Shown here piece after piece: positions 11,986 to 22,610 of a stretch of DNA of 64,000 bases. Each line of letters begins with the position of its first letter. Within the stretch, counting starts at the first letter, position 1. The stretch covers positions 31,577,501-31,641,500 of the forward strand of contig JAPTOF010000001.1 in assembly GCA_028554755.1 (NCBI GenBank). Direction: 5' to 3'. The translations under genes and the position numbers were made by a program. The notes beneath the pieces were generated by a model that saw nothing but the letters and a program-made list of their open reading frames with translations, made no database searches and was not told where the DNA came from. Origin of the DNA: Cordia subcordata (Eukaryota > Streptophyta > Magnoliopsida > Boraginales > Cordiaceae).

Positions 11986-11995
11986 AGTGGGAGAA
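11986..11995 (+). other. Polypurine tract of the plus-strand copia element
   Basis: The bases AGTGGGAGAA lie immediately before the LTR start TGTAAACTT. Tract, position and LTR start are as in plant copia elements. Copy B has AGTGGGAGAA at the equivalent place. Confidence 0.7.
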
Positions 11996-12040
11996 TGTAA
12001 ACTTAAACTACTTTGGTATCAAGGAAACAAATCTTATGGA

Positions 12041-12184
12041 ACCAAGAGTTGGCAAGAACTTGGTTACCAAGGAAACAAATCTTATTGGACCAAAAGTTGG
12101 CAAGAACTTATTCACTGAGGTAACAGATTTCATTGGACCAAAAGTTGGCAAAAACTTGATCATTAAGCATGAAGATTTCTCATT
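12041..12184 (+). repeat. 48-bp U3 repeats in the copia LTR
   Basis: Three units begin at 12,041, 12,089 and 12,137, each starting ACCAARAGTTGGCAA; half a unit precedes them and the third is partly degenerate. They lie just upstream of the TATA box. In Tnt1 and Tto1, tandem U3 repeats of this kind act as stress-responsive enhancers, which is the likely role here by analogy. The repeat length is a multiple of three and the array stays open in one frame (KVGKNL repeats) in both copies. Confidence 0.7.
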
Positions 12185-12191
12185 TCTTGGC

Positions 12192-12198
12192 TATAAAA
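12192..12198 (+). promoter_or_regulatory. TATA box of the copia LTR
   Basis: TATAAAA follows the U3 repeats and lies about 350 bases before the LTR end, the expected site for the element's promoter. Copy B has TATGAAA here, which suggests loss. Confidence 0.5.
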
Positions 12199-12543
12199 AA
12201 GGCTTGTGTTTTAGTGTTTTGCACGCTAGAAAAATTTGAGAGTTTCTCATTGTATACTCCTAATTAAATTCTCTTCTTCTTGTTGTTTATTGAGTAGGAA
12301 TTTGTTTTTTCCTATCATAAGAGAGAATAAAATTGTTCTCTCCTTATTTTATAGAGAAGTATTGTATAATTTTTATATCATAGTGAATTCTCCGTTATTT
12401 GCCTGTGGTTTTTTCCTCAATTTTTTTGGGAGTTTTCCATGCAAAAATATTGGTGTCTCAATTATCCATTTTTCCCATTTTCTATTTTAGTTGCATGATC
12501 TTGCTTTGGCAATCCTATCATTCCACTACGCCACACCCCAACA

Positions 12544-13880
12544 AACTTATCATATATTTATATGACAAGAATCCTTGAAGAAAGAGCAAAAAGACTCAGG
12601 GTCCATTGCTCTAGTCAAAATGTATAGTACTTTATATTACATAGAAGACATATAATAGGGAGGTACTATAGGGGTATATTAAATGAGTTCTAGAGCCCTA
12701 GAGTGGCCTTACAAACACCACTTCATAGCCGGAGTAGACATGTGAAGTTCACTGGAAGGGAGAATGGCGAGAATGATTTCTTACAGGGCAACAAAACTAA
12801 AATACTGTTTCATAGGCTGTACTCATACTCACCTGCTGAGATCAAATGCTCGACCTTAGATTGTCAACCTTGCAGTTCCCATGAACCAGGCACTAGATGG
12901 ATGGTGTACCAATGGGAAGATGGCGAGGATGAATGAAGAATATCGAGAGAGAGAGAGATAGGAAAAAGAGTCATAGCGGATATACTTAAGTAAAATAAAA
13001 AGACCTCATTTTCTTTGATACGCTTATTCAATTGATCGTGGCCCCTCCTGACCTTACTTTAATTTGATGGGGAGGATTGGAGTAAAGAGCGGGTACGGGA
13101 GTTTGACCAGGAACAAGATAACGAGAAGTAGATTTGCTTGGGGTGATGAGCGTAAAATAAATAAATTAAGGTGCAGATATTTAGTAACTAAATCAAATGT
13201 GAAGATGAGATTAAGTCAGTGGCATATCAAATACTTATTTACTTTTGTAGAAAACAATAATGGTATTGTTGTTTATATAGGTTTTTCTTCATGTAGCAAA
13301 TGTCTAAAACGATCCAAAAGATATGCATACATGGTTGCATGAATGTTATAACCCTATTCAAAGAATATGTTAAAAAAAAACAAAATTACATATATAATAT
13401 AGTTATTTATATAAGACAGGCAATAGTAAAACTCTATTGATATACCAACTCATTAAGAAGGAGCAAGTCCACAGTGTTCAGTTCACGTGGGTTGTCGAAC
13501 TCATGACTTTTCAAATGCGTACAACTTGGACCAAAATGCGAGCATCTTTCAACTGGGTTTGTCTGGAAATCAGATTTTTGGAAAATCTAAGAAGTATTCT
13601 CTTGCAATCATAATGTTTGAAATAGTGCATATGAACTTGACGGCGGGAGTTAGCCATATATTTTGCAAGGATGCAGAACGTGTCCATATAAGAAGAATAC
13701 TAAGAGATTTGATGCTAAGGTCTATATTGGTTGGTCAATAGAAGGTGAAGTTGCACGTGAACACAAGTCTCAAGAAATCTGCTCCGATAGAATGGAACAT
13801 CTTTTTGGCATAGAATTATGGCCCATATTAGATAATGATTTTTTAGATGGAAGTGTTATGGCCCACAGAAAAGTTTGATG
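12544..13880. other. Unassigned interval with short open frames
   Basis: It lies between the copia LTR and the MULE and is conserved in B (51,148-52,478). A 77-codon frame at 12,703-12,936 is open in both copies, beginning MALQT and ending VYQWEDGEDE, but the two proteins differ at roughly a fifth of positions, which argues against constraint. A frame at 13,064-13,342 is also open in both. I recognise neither. They may be fragments of a captured exon or of a decayed element. A short repeat around AAGTGTTATGGCCCACA ends the interval. Confidence 0.4.
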
Positions 13881-13888
13881 GAAGTGTC

Positions 13889-14710
13889 TTTTTTATAGGA
13901 TTTTTTGCTTATAGATCCCTTATGTTTATGCGTAAATACACCGCTAGTCCCTGAATTCACGAAATTACAATTGAGGCCCATTGTATTTTTTCAAAAGTTG
14001 CATTTTTTGTCCCTCTGTCAAATTTCCATCCACTTTGACGGCAAGTGTCCACCATGTGCCAAAAATGCGACTAGGCTTCGTTTTTTGCCCTTAATTGCAC
14101 ATGCACCTTTTGTGTTTTCTTTTTTTTTTTTTTTAATTTTCATCATATTTCAAAAACAAAATTAAACTTAAAATCACCATCTACACTTTGCCCTCCCGTA
14201 CCCTACCCTTAAAATCACCATCCACCCTCTACGCCCCCCCACCTCACCCCTACCCCCTTTCATCATCCTCTTCTTCTTCTTCTTCTTCTTCTTTGATGGC
14301 AGGGTTAGGGGTTTAGGTGGTGAGGGTTGCAAGACTGGAGGTGGGGGTAGTAGCGGTGGCGAGGCTAGGGGTTGAGGGTAATGGGGGTGGCGGGAATGAA
14401 GGTTAGGGATGGTAGGGGTGGCAGGGCTTAGGGTAACATGTGGTCGGGATGGTAGGCCTAAGAGGGGGGATGGGTATTTTCCTTTTTTTTTTTTTGTAAA
14501 TTTAATTTTTAATTTTTCAGTAGAACCAGGGCAAAATGGGTGTTTCATAGAATCCATTAATGAATTAATGGAAAAATTGATGAAGGGGCATGTGTGCAAC
14601 TTTTAAAAAAATACAGGGGGTTTCAATTGAAATTTCGTAAATTTGGGGACTAACGGTGTAATTGAGCTTAAATATAAGAGGTCTACAAGCAAAAGACCCA
14701 TTTTTTATAT
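13889..14710. mobile_element. Long-TIR Mutator-like element, copy A
   Basis: The first ~90 and last ~90 bases are inverted copies with shared blocks such as ACACCGYTAGTCCC and ACGAAATTWCAATTGA. The flanks GGAAGTGTC and AAAAGTGTT look like a decayed 9-bp TSD, the size made by MULEs. The interior is GC- and T-rich low-complexity sequence with a TTC microsatellite (about 14,268-14,293) and GGGGTGGYRGGG-like runs; no transposase is visible. The minus-strand proline-rich frame is a product of this composition. The B copy is 52,488-53,316. Confidence 0.75.
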
Positions 14711-14897
14711 AAAAGTGTTGTGGCCCACAAAAAATTTAGATGCAAGTGTTATGGCCCACACTAACATGACAAAAAAATTTACAAAAGCAGCCATACCGTT
14801 GACTAATTGGATGTCCTTGAAGAAGCATATCGGTCGACTAGATAATAAGACATATGGCAGCAGCTGTACATTGGAGTTTAGGGGGGGAAATAGTACA

Positions 14898-14947
14898 ATA
14901 TATATATATATATATGTATATATGTATATATATATATATGTATATGA
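14898..14947. repeat. (TA)n microsatellite, copy A
   Basis: A run of TA dinucleotides with a few TG variants. The equivalent run in B (53,536-53,593) is longer and purer, as expected for a fast-changing repeat after duplication. Confidence 0.9.
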
Positions 14948-15246
14948 TATAATATTGTGTGTTCGGTTACGAGTATGGGGTTGGAAAAGTTTCATTTTTG
15001 ATTATTAATTTTTTTTTTCCCCTAACTCTATTTTGACATTAAAAAAATAAAAAAAAATACATTAGACTTCATTTATAATTTAGTATAAGTGCATAAAACC
15101 TCTTTATAATGTCAAAAATCTCAAAATAATCCCTTGTAGTGACTAAAAATACCATACATAGCCTTTACAGTCTAAATTAAGGGTGTTTTTAACGTTGAGT
15201 TTATCTCACGCGCTTAGATTGGAAGTGCTCATTAGAAACAAATTTT

Positions 15247-15615
15247 TTAAGATGTTTTTACTCTTAAAAAAATCCCCTTACTATCTGATTCCAGGGACAA
15301 GGGTTTGAAATTTTTTCTCTCTTTCTTGCCAAGAAAACTCGAAAAAATTTCATTAAACAAGAAACCAAATACAAGTTTAACAAATCGAATTGGAGGCAAA
15401 ACATTGATATGAGTTGCTTTGGCTACAAAGTCTGCAACTTTGTTTGAATTTTCTCCTAATGAGATCAACATTAAAAAGTGGGTTTCTGTTAAGAATGGTC
15501 TGGATTTCGGAAGTCTCCATAGCCATCTTCCAGTTGCTGTTGTCTTCATTAATCAGTTTCAAAGGTGGATTTTCTGATCCCAACCTAAGGAGTTGCTGCA
15601 GTCGACACACCTCTT
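15247..15615 (-). pseudogene. LINE-type RNase H (RVT_3) fragment, minus strand
   Basis: On the minus strand the segment NSNWKMAMETSEIQTILNRN is followed, after a frameshift, by SNKVADFVAKATHINVLPP. This fits the end of the RNase H-like domain of plant LINE reverse transcriptases, where a NxVADxLAK motif closes the domain. It runs opposite to the LINE 3' end that follows at 15,815-16,484, so the two are not one collinear element. Confidence 0.5.
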
Positions 15616-15814
15616 GAAAAAGGTAATTTTTATTTCAAAAGAGATTTTCAGTGGCGTGCTTAAACATGTTCATCAATGAACAACAAGCTGGCCTTCATCC
15701 TTTAACGAGTTCTCTTTCTAGTTGCGCATAAAGTGCATCAGATGGGGTGGCTCTGCTTCTGGTAAATTTAGTTCCAGTTGTTCTTGGAATGAAATTAGGG
15801 AGTAAAAAGAGGTT

Positions 15815-16484
15815 GTCAAGTGGTGGACGTTGGTTTGGGATAGGATTGTTATGCTAAAGCACGGGCTTGTTATGTGCCTGGCATGCTTGGTAGGCGACCC
15901 ACCTTATATCGTTTGCTTTCTTGGAGTATTTACCGGGATGCAATTTGTGTGTTCTGTGGTATGGCTTTGGAGAATGTAATGCCCCATCTCATATTAGTTT
16001 TTTGTGAGATTTGTGTGCACTTTATAGTGGCTTAGATTCACTACTACTATCATTACTGGTTTAAGCATTTTGAGCCAATTAGTTAAGCTTAAGTGTGGTG
16101 GCAAACTAATAGTTGGACTTGGGTCGTTATAGGGAACAAGGAGTGGGACAAGTGATTGATACCTTTTGCAAATGCTACTCCAGGAGAGGATTAATGATCT
16201 GATTTTATCTGCTTTGAGCACTACAATAGAATCCATGGTTCGAGCCATTTGACGGAGGAGCATATTCTTCAGTTGATTTTTTGCTGATATTAGAGATAGA
16301 ATTAGTGCTCAAAGTAAATACAGGCTTACTTCTGAAAATTAGCTCCTTCGTATAGAATGGACGATTGAGATGGTGTAAGAATGTAAGCCTTTGGCTGAAT
16401 GTTTGCTTTTTTCATGTCCATTTTTTTGAATGTGGATTGAATGTGGAATGAAAATGATTACTAGCCCAGCCAAAAAAAAAAAAA
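15815..16484 (+). mobile_element. 5'-truncated LINE 3' end with zf-RVT remnant and poly(A)
   Basis: The plus strand reads LYRLLSWSIYRDAICVFCGM and then a PHL...C motif, the zinc-binding domain (zf-RVT) at the C-terminus of plant LINE reverse transcriptases. Degenerate tail segments such as DIRDRISAQSKYRLTSEN follow, then a run of 13 A (16,472-16,484). Stops and frameshifts are frequent. I found no clear TSD. Confidence 0.65.
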
Positions 16485-17214
16485 GTGTTTGCGTAGTGGA
16501 ACTAAAGTAATGGTTTGACAGATATATACATTTCATGTATTAGCTCCTGGAAAGTTGTAAATCATACCTTCTATTGCTCAAAATCAACTTTAGTTTGCAG
16601 TATCTGTAGCTTTTCTTCTTCCCAGTTTCAAAGAATTTGTGCTAATTTTCATATGATTGAACCAACTTTGCTTGAAAGGTAGCTAGTTTTGTACGAGTTG
16701 AGGACATCCGTGGAAAAAAAGCATGTTACTCCATCTCTATGGAGCTTTAGCACTCCCATTATATTTTCTAAGAGACAAAATCTGGACCTCAATGGCATCT
16801 CTGCGGAAAAAAGAAGAGCTGCAATATGATCTGACTGTAATCTCAGATATACCCAGCAGTGACCTCACCATTCGAGTTAAGAAGTTGCATTATATAATGT
16901 TGCTTTTCTGCTTCACAAATGTTCCAAAGGCTATAGGGTGCAAATGCAAAGGCAATGATACAACAATTGAGTAATGTTGTAACCGGGAGAGACAAGTCTT
17001 TAACTGTTGGACGATTCCATTTATGAGCTCTTAGTCTGAACTCACAAAATAAATAGAGGGAGTTGGAAAGAAAAGAGAGGACCATAGACCATGAGTTTTA
17101 AGATATGTTGTTTATCAACAAGCACCTTTGCATTCATTTATCTATAGCATACTTAATATGTGGTCATTACACATATCTGCACATGCATTAAAGCACATTG
17201 TGCAAACTATTTAA
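16485..17214. other. Unassigned interior of the copy-A MULE
   Basis: A frame at 16,723-16,974 (83 codons) is open but resembles nothing I recognise. There is no copy in B for comparison. It could be a captured gene fragment, but nothing in the sequence proves this. Confidence 0.35.
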
Positions 17215-17445
17215 GGGCCTGTTTGGATTGGCTTTTTTTTCAAGAAAAAGTATTTTTTTTTCTTGAAAAAATTATATTAAATTTGTAATAACTATTTGAT
17301 TTGGCTTCCAAAAAAGTTGAAACTCTGAAAAAAAACTCAAATACGACTTTTTTTAAAAGCCAGAATTTTCAGCTTATCAGAAAAAGTTGTTTTTCAAAAG
17401 TTGTTAAAAAAAATATTTTTAAAAAAAGCCAATTCAAACGAGCCC
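17215..17445. mobile_element. Tourist-like MITE (PIF/Harbinger type), copy 1
   Basis: It starts GGGCCTGTTTGGATTGGC and ends GCCAATTCAAACGAGCCC, an inverted pair, and is flanked by TAA on both sides (17,212-17,214 and 17,446-17,448). A 3-bp TAA TSD with these ends suits a PIF/Harbinger MITE. The interior is A/T runs with foldback character. Sister copies are at 21,891-22,115 and 57,530-57,759. Confidence 0.75.
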
Positions 17446-17940
17446 TAAGACAATAAACTTATTATTAGTTCATATAAGGTGCGATTCTTCTTCATGAGCC
17501 ACACAAGAGCAATCCACAAGCACATAATGTTGAAGTAACCAAAGAAACTCCTGATTATTGAAACGAAGCAACCTAAAATAACGTCTTTGAAAGATAAAGC
17601 ATCTACGATTTGGGTGTTTGAGAACTAGAGCTAAAATTGATTTGGGGTTTTTGATTTTGTGTAAGGCTTCATGTTTGAGAGAGTTATGTACATTTGAAGA
17701 TTTTTTTTTTTTGTTAATTGTTATGTATCTGTTTGGGAAAAAAAAAGACAAAAATAAAATTAAACTAGGAGCGGGATATTAATGTCTTTTTGTTGCAAAT
17801 TTTAACACCGTTAAGGGAATATAATGGCGGGGGGTCCCATGAAACTTTTACACACTATAGCGGGTTGTTACGGGGCTTTTGAAACCATAAGGGGGTGTTG
17901 TGCACTTATGGTAGACCACGGGAGGGGGGGTCCGATACAT

Positions 17941-18649
17941 TTTATCCAAAAATAAAATACTAACTTAATTAATATTAATCTAATGCATTTTACCCAAAAA
18001 TAAAATACTAACTTAATTGATATTAATCTAACTTTGTCCTAACATTGAATACTAAATTAAGAAACTATCTTAATTAATTAGGTCCTAATAATGATGTCCT
18101 AAAACCCTAATCTTAATTGTGTCCCAACTCTATTCACTAACCCTAATTCTAATTGAATCTAATTAATTACTTAAACTTAATTAGTTAAATTACTAATTAT
18201 TCTAATTAAACTACTGAAACTAATTTCTTAATTAATTAAAAACTAAAATTAAAGCCAAAACTACTTAGAATAAAAGCAAATAAAAAGCATAAAATAGATA
18301 ATAGAAATTTATAAATATAACACACACACACAAAGCATTCAAGAGAATGACTTAACCAAAGTGAATACTCAATAAGTACTCGAAATGGCTCAAATAATCA
18401 GAGGAATGCATGCTCATGCTCATTCAAACTTTATAAATATTCATGCACAAAATGAATCTTAAATAGACCTAGAAAAACCCTAAACACTCCCAAAATGCAT
18501 GAACATGACACTAATAAACACATGCAACTCAATACACAGCAGGGACACCGGCTCTAACTCAACCAAATCACACTCAAAACACTATCCATAGTAAAAAAAA
18601 AAAAACAAAAAGAAGGGAAGCAATATTGATCAACATGTACCGCCTTAGT
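17941..18649. other. AT-rich interval without genes
   Basis: Repeated CTAATT/TTAATT words dominate. Near the start a segment of about 55 bases (AAAATACTAACTTAATT...) is present twice in tandem, but once in B. No coding potential is visible. Confidence 0.6.
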
Positions 18650-19145
18650 TAATTTGGGAATACTGTTACAGTTATGTATAAGATTAGAGCCACTATTCAT
18701 AATGCCCTACTTGGCTAGAATATTGGCAAGAGACTTGCCCTCCTTGTATATATGACTATTATGCCCATTAAGTTAATGAAGCAACTCTCTAGCTTTCTCA
18801 ATCAAGTAGGCCAGATTCCTAGAACCAATACCTTTCTTACTGATGATACTCACCACATAAGTGAATCCATCTCTACCCAGGTATTGGTGATTCCCATATC
18901 CTTACAAATTTTAAGCCCTTGAAAGAGTCATAAGCTTAGCTTACATAACCGACACTTCACCAAAATTTTCATGGTACCCAATAATAAAGTAGCCATTCTA
19001 GTCACACACTAAACCATCTCCATCAAATTTACCTCTCTCATGCTTACTCCCATCCACGTTCAGCTTGTATCTTTATTGCTCTGGTCTAGTCCAATAAACC
19101 ACAATAGGCTTCTTAACCACAGTCTTCACGTAAGTACAAATCCCT
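18650..19145 (-). pseudogene. LINE RNase H (RVT_3) remnant, copy A
   Basis: On the minus strand the segments YKLNVDGSKHERGKFDGDGL, GYHENFGEVSVM, LAYLIEKARELLH and IYKEGKSLANILAK run in the order of the RNase H-like domain found in plant LINEs and domesticated RVT_3 proteins. The first catalytic Asp (in LNVDGS) is kept. Stops (for example after GPEQ-like and KLMTLSRA segments) and shifts show it is dead. The B copy is 54,345-54,845. Confidence 0.7.
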
Positions 19146-19189
19146 TCTTTGATTGGTTCTTTTGATGTGCCTTAACCCCTTTGTGTTTC

Positions 19190-20400
19190 ATGTTATGTAT
19201 TGCAAAAAGAAAAAAGAAGTGAAAAAATAAAAAAATAAAAAAGTACAAGAATAGGCAAAAAGGCCCCCAAAAAAAGAAAAAAAAGGGAAATATGTGAATA
19301 AATGTCTAATGAAACAATGTCAATTTAATGTAAGTGTTTCTTTAATTATTCTGTTGTGTTGTGAATAAGGCTCTTTGCATCAAAATGTGAGTCATATGTG
19401 TTTTTCTTTTCATTGTATTTGAGGGCAAAGGCATGTTGGGAAGCCATGTTAGTTGATGGAGGCACAAAGTATCAACATCCCATGTGTGTGTGTGCTTGGA
19501 GTCCTAAGTAGTGTGGTGGCTTAAACATGCTTGGGAAATTCCCAAAAGGAGTGAGACCTCTTGGGCTTGAGCGGAGGACCCAAAGAATACTTGGAGAACC
19601 TTTACACCCTTATGCTTCTTAGAATCAACAGGATAGCAAGTCAATACAACCGGCAACCCTTTGAGCAACATGAAGATAAAATATATGTTGGTCTTGCTTG
19701 AGGACAGGCAAGGAGAAGGTTTAGGGGTGTTAATATGTGTTTTTTTGTGTGTGATCGAGCATAGCACGAGCATAGCATTTGCATGCATTTCTTGAGGTGT
19801 TTAGAGGTTTTAGAATGCATTTGTGTGATAATTGTACACAACTAGTGATAATTGTACATGTCAAGTTCATATGTGCATAAATGTCTTATCAATGCATTAT
19901 CTTGTGTTTTAGGTGTGTGCCAGAATGATTTAAAGCTTGATTAAAGATGCATGAGGATGATTTGAACTTGGAGAATGAGTACCGAACGAAGAAAAGTGAA
20001 GAAAGAAGCTAAAAAGTGAACCTATGAAGCAAACTATGTTCAGCTATAAAAAATGCTTAAACTGGTCACCCCTACTCCCCCAAACTGGTGAACCAGTCCA
20101 TGAAGCTGTAGGGGATAGAGAGTAGAGCTAGGAACCAGTCGCCCTATGCTAAGAACCAGTCAACCAAATGGTGAACCAGCCTCTGTAATGAAAGCTATAA
20201 AATCTTCGTGTTGTGCTTATTTTTGGAGGAGTTTCCATCAATTTCTTAATACCCACTTCTCCAAACCCTAATGCCATCACACACTCACCTTATACACTCA
20301 TTCTCACATCCTTAGACACTTCAAAACAAGCTTGGATTGTGGGTTATACTTGGAAGAAACTTATGTCGCATTCTAAAATTGCAAGAAAAAAAAGTTGTAA
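19190..20400 (+). mobile_element. Ty3-gypsy 3' end and putative LTR, copy A
   Basis: The plus strand has a CTTGCTTGAGGACAGGCAAG phrase followed by GGTTTAGGGGTG and then TGTTAATATG. This is the arrangement of the 3' untranslated region, polypurine tract (about 19,715-19,727) and LTR start (19,728) of Tat/Athila-type gypsy elements. The region before it has A-rich, low-complexity sequence. The LTR end is not clear; it probably lies before 20,400. The LTR contains several AACCAGTC-like repeats (20,050-20,180). No gypsy pol is present. The B copy is 54,880-56,180. Confidence 0.5.
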
Positions 20401-21890
20401 ATGTAAAGATAAAATAAAATAGATAATAGATGCAATTATATTTTCATACTTTGCATGACATTTCTTTACCTGTTATATGAAATATCGAATGTAGTTGTAA
20501 GTTTTATATTTTTTAATTTTAAAAACAAATCTTATTTTAATTATTAAGCATTTGACAATTAATAGCAAGTTTAGTATTGTTGTTACAATTTGCTATGCTA
20601 TTTAAGAATGCTGAATTCAATTTTCTAGTTAACAAATTTGTTCAAATATTTGGTATAGGAAAAATGAAAACTATTATTTTATAAAAGCAATTTACAATAT
20701 TTTAGGTTAAATTACTATTTAAAGTTCTTTGATTTGTTTATTTAACTTTATTTACTTTTAATTTTTAATTTTTAGTTTCTAAATTTTAATTTCAAACATT
20801 TTGATATTTTAATTCTTTAGTTCTTTATTTTTTATTATTTTAATTTTAATTTTTAAAAATTTTATTTTCAAATTTTTTATTTTTAATTCTTCTATTATTT
20901 TTTAATTTTCTATTTTTTTATTTTTAATTTTGCTTTTAAATTTTGTTCTTTATATAATTCACAAAATATACAATGCAAGAGCTAATATTAGAATGACTTA
21001 AAAATAAAAAAAATTTAATATATGGCATGCAAGCACTGATAGGGCACCTCAACTGGATTAAAAAAAGAAGTGATGATGTGGTACTTTAGAATTGCAATAA
21101 ACTGATATGGCATTCTAGAATTGCTTTAAAAAGAAGAACTTTAAACTACACAATAGATAATAGATGAGGCTACTCTTTATTTTATGATTAACCTATGCAT
21201 TATCTATTAATAATATAAGAATTCAACTACAATAATATTTTGACAACCAATCTATGTAATAATAAAAGAATTCATATCAATACAAGGTTTATTCCCAGAG
21301 CTTCAAAGTCGATTAAATATATGTTCTAAAGAATTAACAAAAAAGAATATTACAAAAAAGGACTAAAAATAAAGTTATGTCCCAAATAGTAGATACATCT
21401 ATTTCTCATCTTCTAAGTTCTTTTACAATTTGCTTATCTCTTCTTTCATTTTCTTTGGTTGGCCTCTACTTCCCACAAAGGAAAAAATTCAAAAAAATAT
21501 GAATGATCAGACATAGAAAAATGTTATTTTCAAAAACTAAATAATTGAAACACATAATTGAGATTCTAGAAAATATAGATTAAACTGCAAAAGTTTTAAA
21601 TTTACAAGAATTAATCAAAAGAATATTGCAAAAAAAGAACAATGAAAAACAAAAGGAAATAAGAGTTACGTTCTCAGTAATAGATGTAAAAGCTTGAAGA
21701 TGCTCCTCTGTAATTTGCTCATTTCTTTCATTTTTTTTCTTTGGACTCTATGTATTGCAAAACAAAATTAAAAAATTTAAAATAATGAAAAATTAAAAAA
21801 AAGATAATTTTAAAAGTTTAAATGATCAAAACACATAAGTGAGCTTTAAATAAAATAAAATGCCAAAAATTTTGGATGGAGTTATACTAA
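20401..21890. other. AT-rich interval without genes
   Basis: Long T-rich runs (20,700-20,950) and scattered A-rich words; no frame of interest. It is conserved in B (56,181-57,529), which lacks part of the T-rich tract. I see no element ends in it. Confidence 0.6.
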
Positions 21891-22115
21891 GGGCCTGTTT
21901 GGATTGGCTTTTTTCAGGAAAAAGCATTTTTTCTCGGAAAAAGCAACACTACATTTGCAATAACTATTTGATTTGGCTTCCAAAAAACCTTAATCTTTGA
22001 AAAAACCTCAAATACAGCTTTTTTTAGAAACTATAATTTTCAGCTTCTAAAAAATATTTATTTTTTTAGATGCCGTTAAAAAAATGCTTATAAAAAAAAC
22101 TAATCTATATGGGCC
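21891..22115. mobile_element. Tourist-like MITE, copy 2 (copy A)
   Basis: Ends GGGCCTGTTTGGATTGGC and its imperfect inverse ATCTATATGGGCCC, flanked by TAA at 21,888-21,890 and 22,116-22,118. It is the same family as 17,215-17,445 and the same insertion as 57,530-57,759 in B, so it predates the duplication. Confidence 0.75.
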
Positions 22116-22299
22116 CTAAGAAAAGGTTGCACTTCCTTTAGAGACTGAAAAGAGTGTAATTTGAAATGACCCGTACCAAGATCACAGAAAAAAAAAAGGT
22201 GAAAAGGGTTGATCGATCACGTTTTCTATAGATACCTATCCAAGACATCCAAGACTTCAACTTGTAACTCTTCCACTACTAGAAAATTTTGACTATTTT

Positions 22300-22610
22300 T
22301 CGTGACTGATTAAATATCGATCAGTAAATTTAACAACCGTTTTGTATCGGTCGCTAAATTAGCGAAAGATTAACATTCCGTCGCTAATTTAGAGACCCAT
22401 TTAGTTTTGGTCGCTAAATTAGCGACCGCTTCATTTTCAGTCGCTAAGGTTTAGCGACCGATTCTTTTTCCGTCACTAATTTACCGACTGAATGTAAACG
22501 GTCGCAAAATTTACCGATCGATATTTAATCGGTCGCTAATTTAGCGACTCAAAAGTAGTTGGTGGCTAATTTATAGACCGAATTTTAATTAGTCGCTAAT
22601 TTGAAATTTA
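22300..22610. repeat. CACTA subterminal repeats, left end
   Basis: A dozen or so copies of TTAGCGACCGA / TCGGTCGCTAAWTT in both orientations. In CACTA elements such repeats bind the TNPA-type protein and are needed for excision. The same motif family fills the right end. Confidence 0.85.

Larger units (their letters stand above)
7402..12543 (+). mobile_element. 5'-truncated Tork/TNT1-like copia element, copy A
   Basis: Pre-integrase, integrase, RT and RNase H, a polypurine tract and one LTR run in the standard copia order on the plus strand. The 5' LTR, leader and gag are absent. To the left, the minus-strand copia LTR ends about 20 bases before the first recognisable pol codon. The element is dead, with catalytic substitutions in both integrase and RT. 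Confidence 0.85.
11996..12543 (+). repeat. 3' LTR of the Tork-like copia element, copy A
   Basis: It starts TGTAAACTTAAAC after the polypurine tract and ends ACCCCAACA, about 548 bases. It contains a TATA box (12,192-12,198), a U3 array of 48-base repeats upstream of it, and a T-rich 3' part typical of copia R/U5. The B copy is 50,614-51,147. No 5' partner remains, so no age estimate from LTR pairs is possible within one copy. Confidence 0.75.
15058..17940. mobile_element. Copy-A-specific long-TIR MULE-like element carrying LINE pieces
   Basis: Copy B lacks this 2.9-kb block. Its left end (15,058-15,200) and the reverse complement of its right end (17,800-17,940) align along about 100-150 bases, with shared blocks such as ATAAGTGCAY. 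The flanks are the same A-rich phrase (AAAAATAAA), compatible with a TSD, and B shows that phrase once. Inside are an antisense RNase H fragment, a sense LINE 3' end with poly(A), and a Tourist-like MITE. This looks like a MULE that acquired, or was invaded by, other elements. No MuDR-type transposase is visible. Confidence 0.6.

Noticed and set aside
14174..14599. Minus-strand 141-codon proline- and lysine-rich frame
   Set aside because: It covers the low-complexity interior and TTC microsatellite of a MULE, and the equivalent frame is not kept in copy B.
17470..17751. Minus-strand 93-codon frame
   Set aside because: It is AT-biased and lies next to the inverted end of a MULE, with no copy to compare and no recognisable motif.
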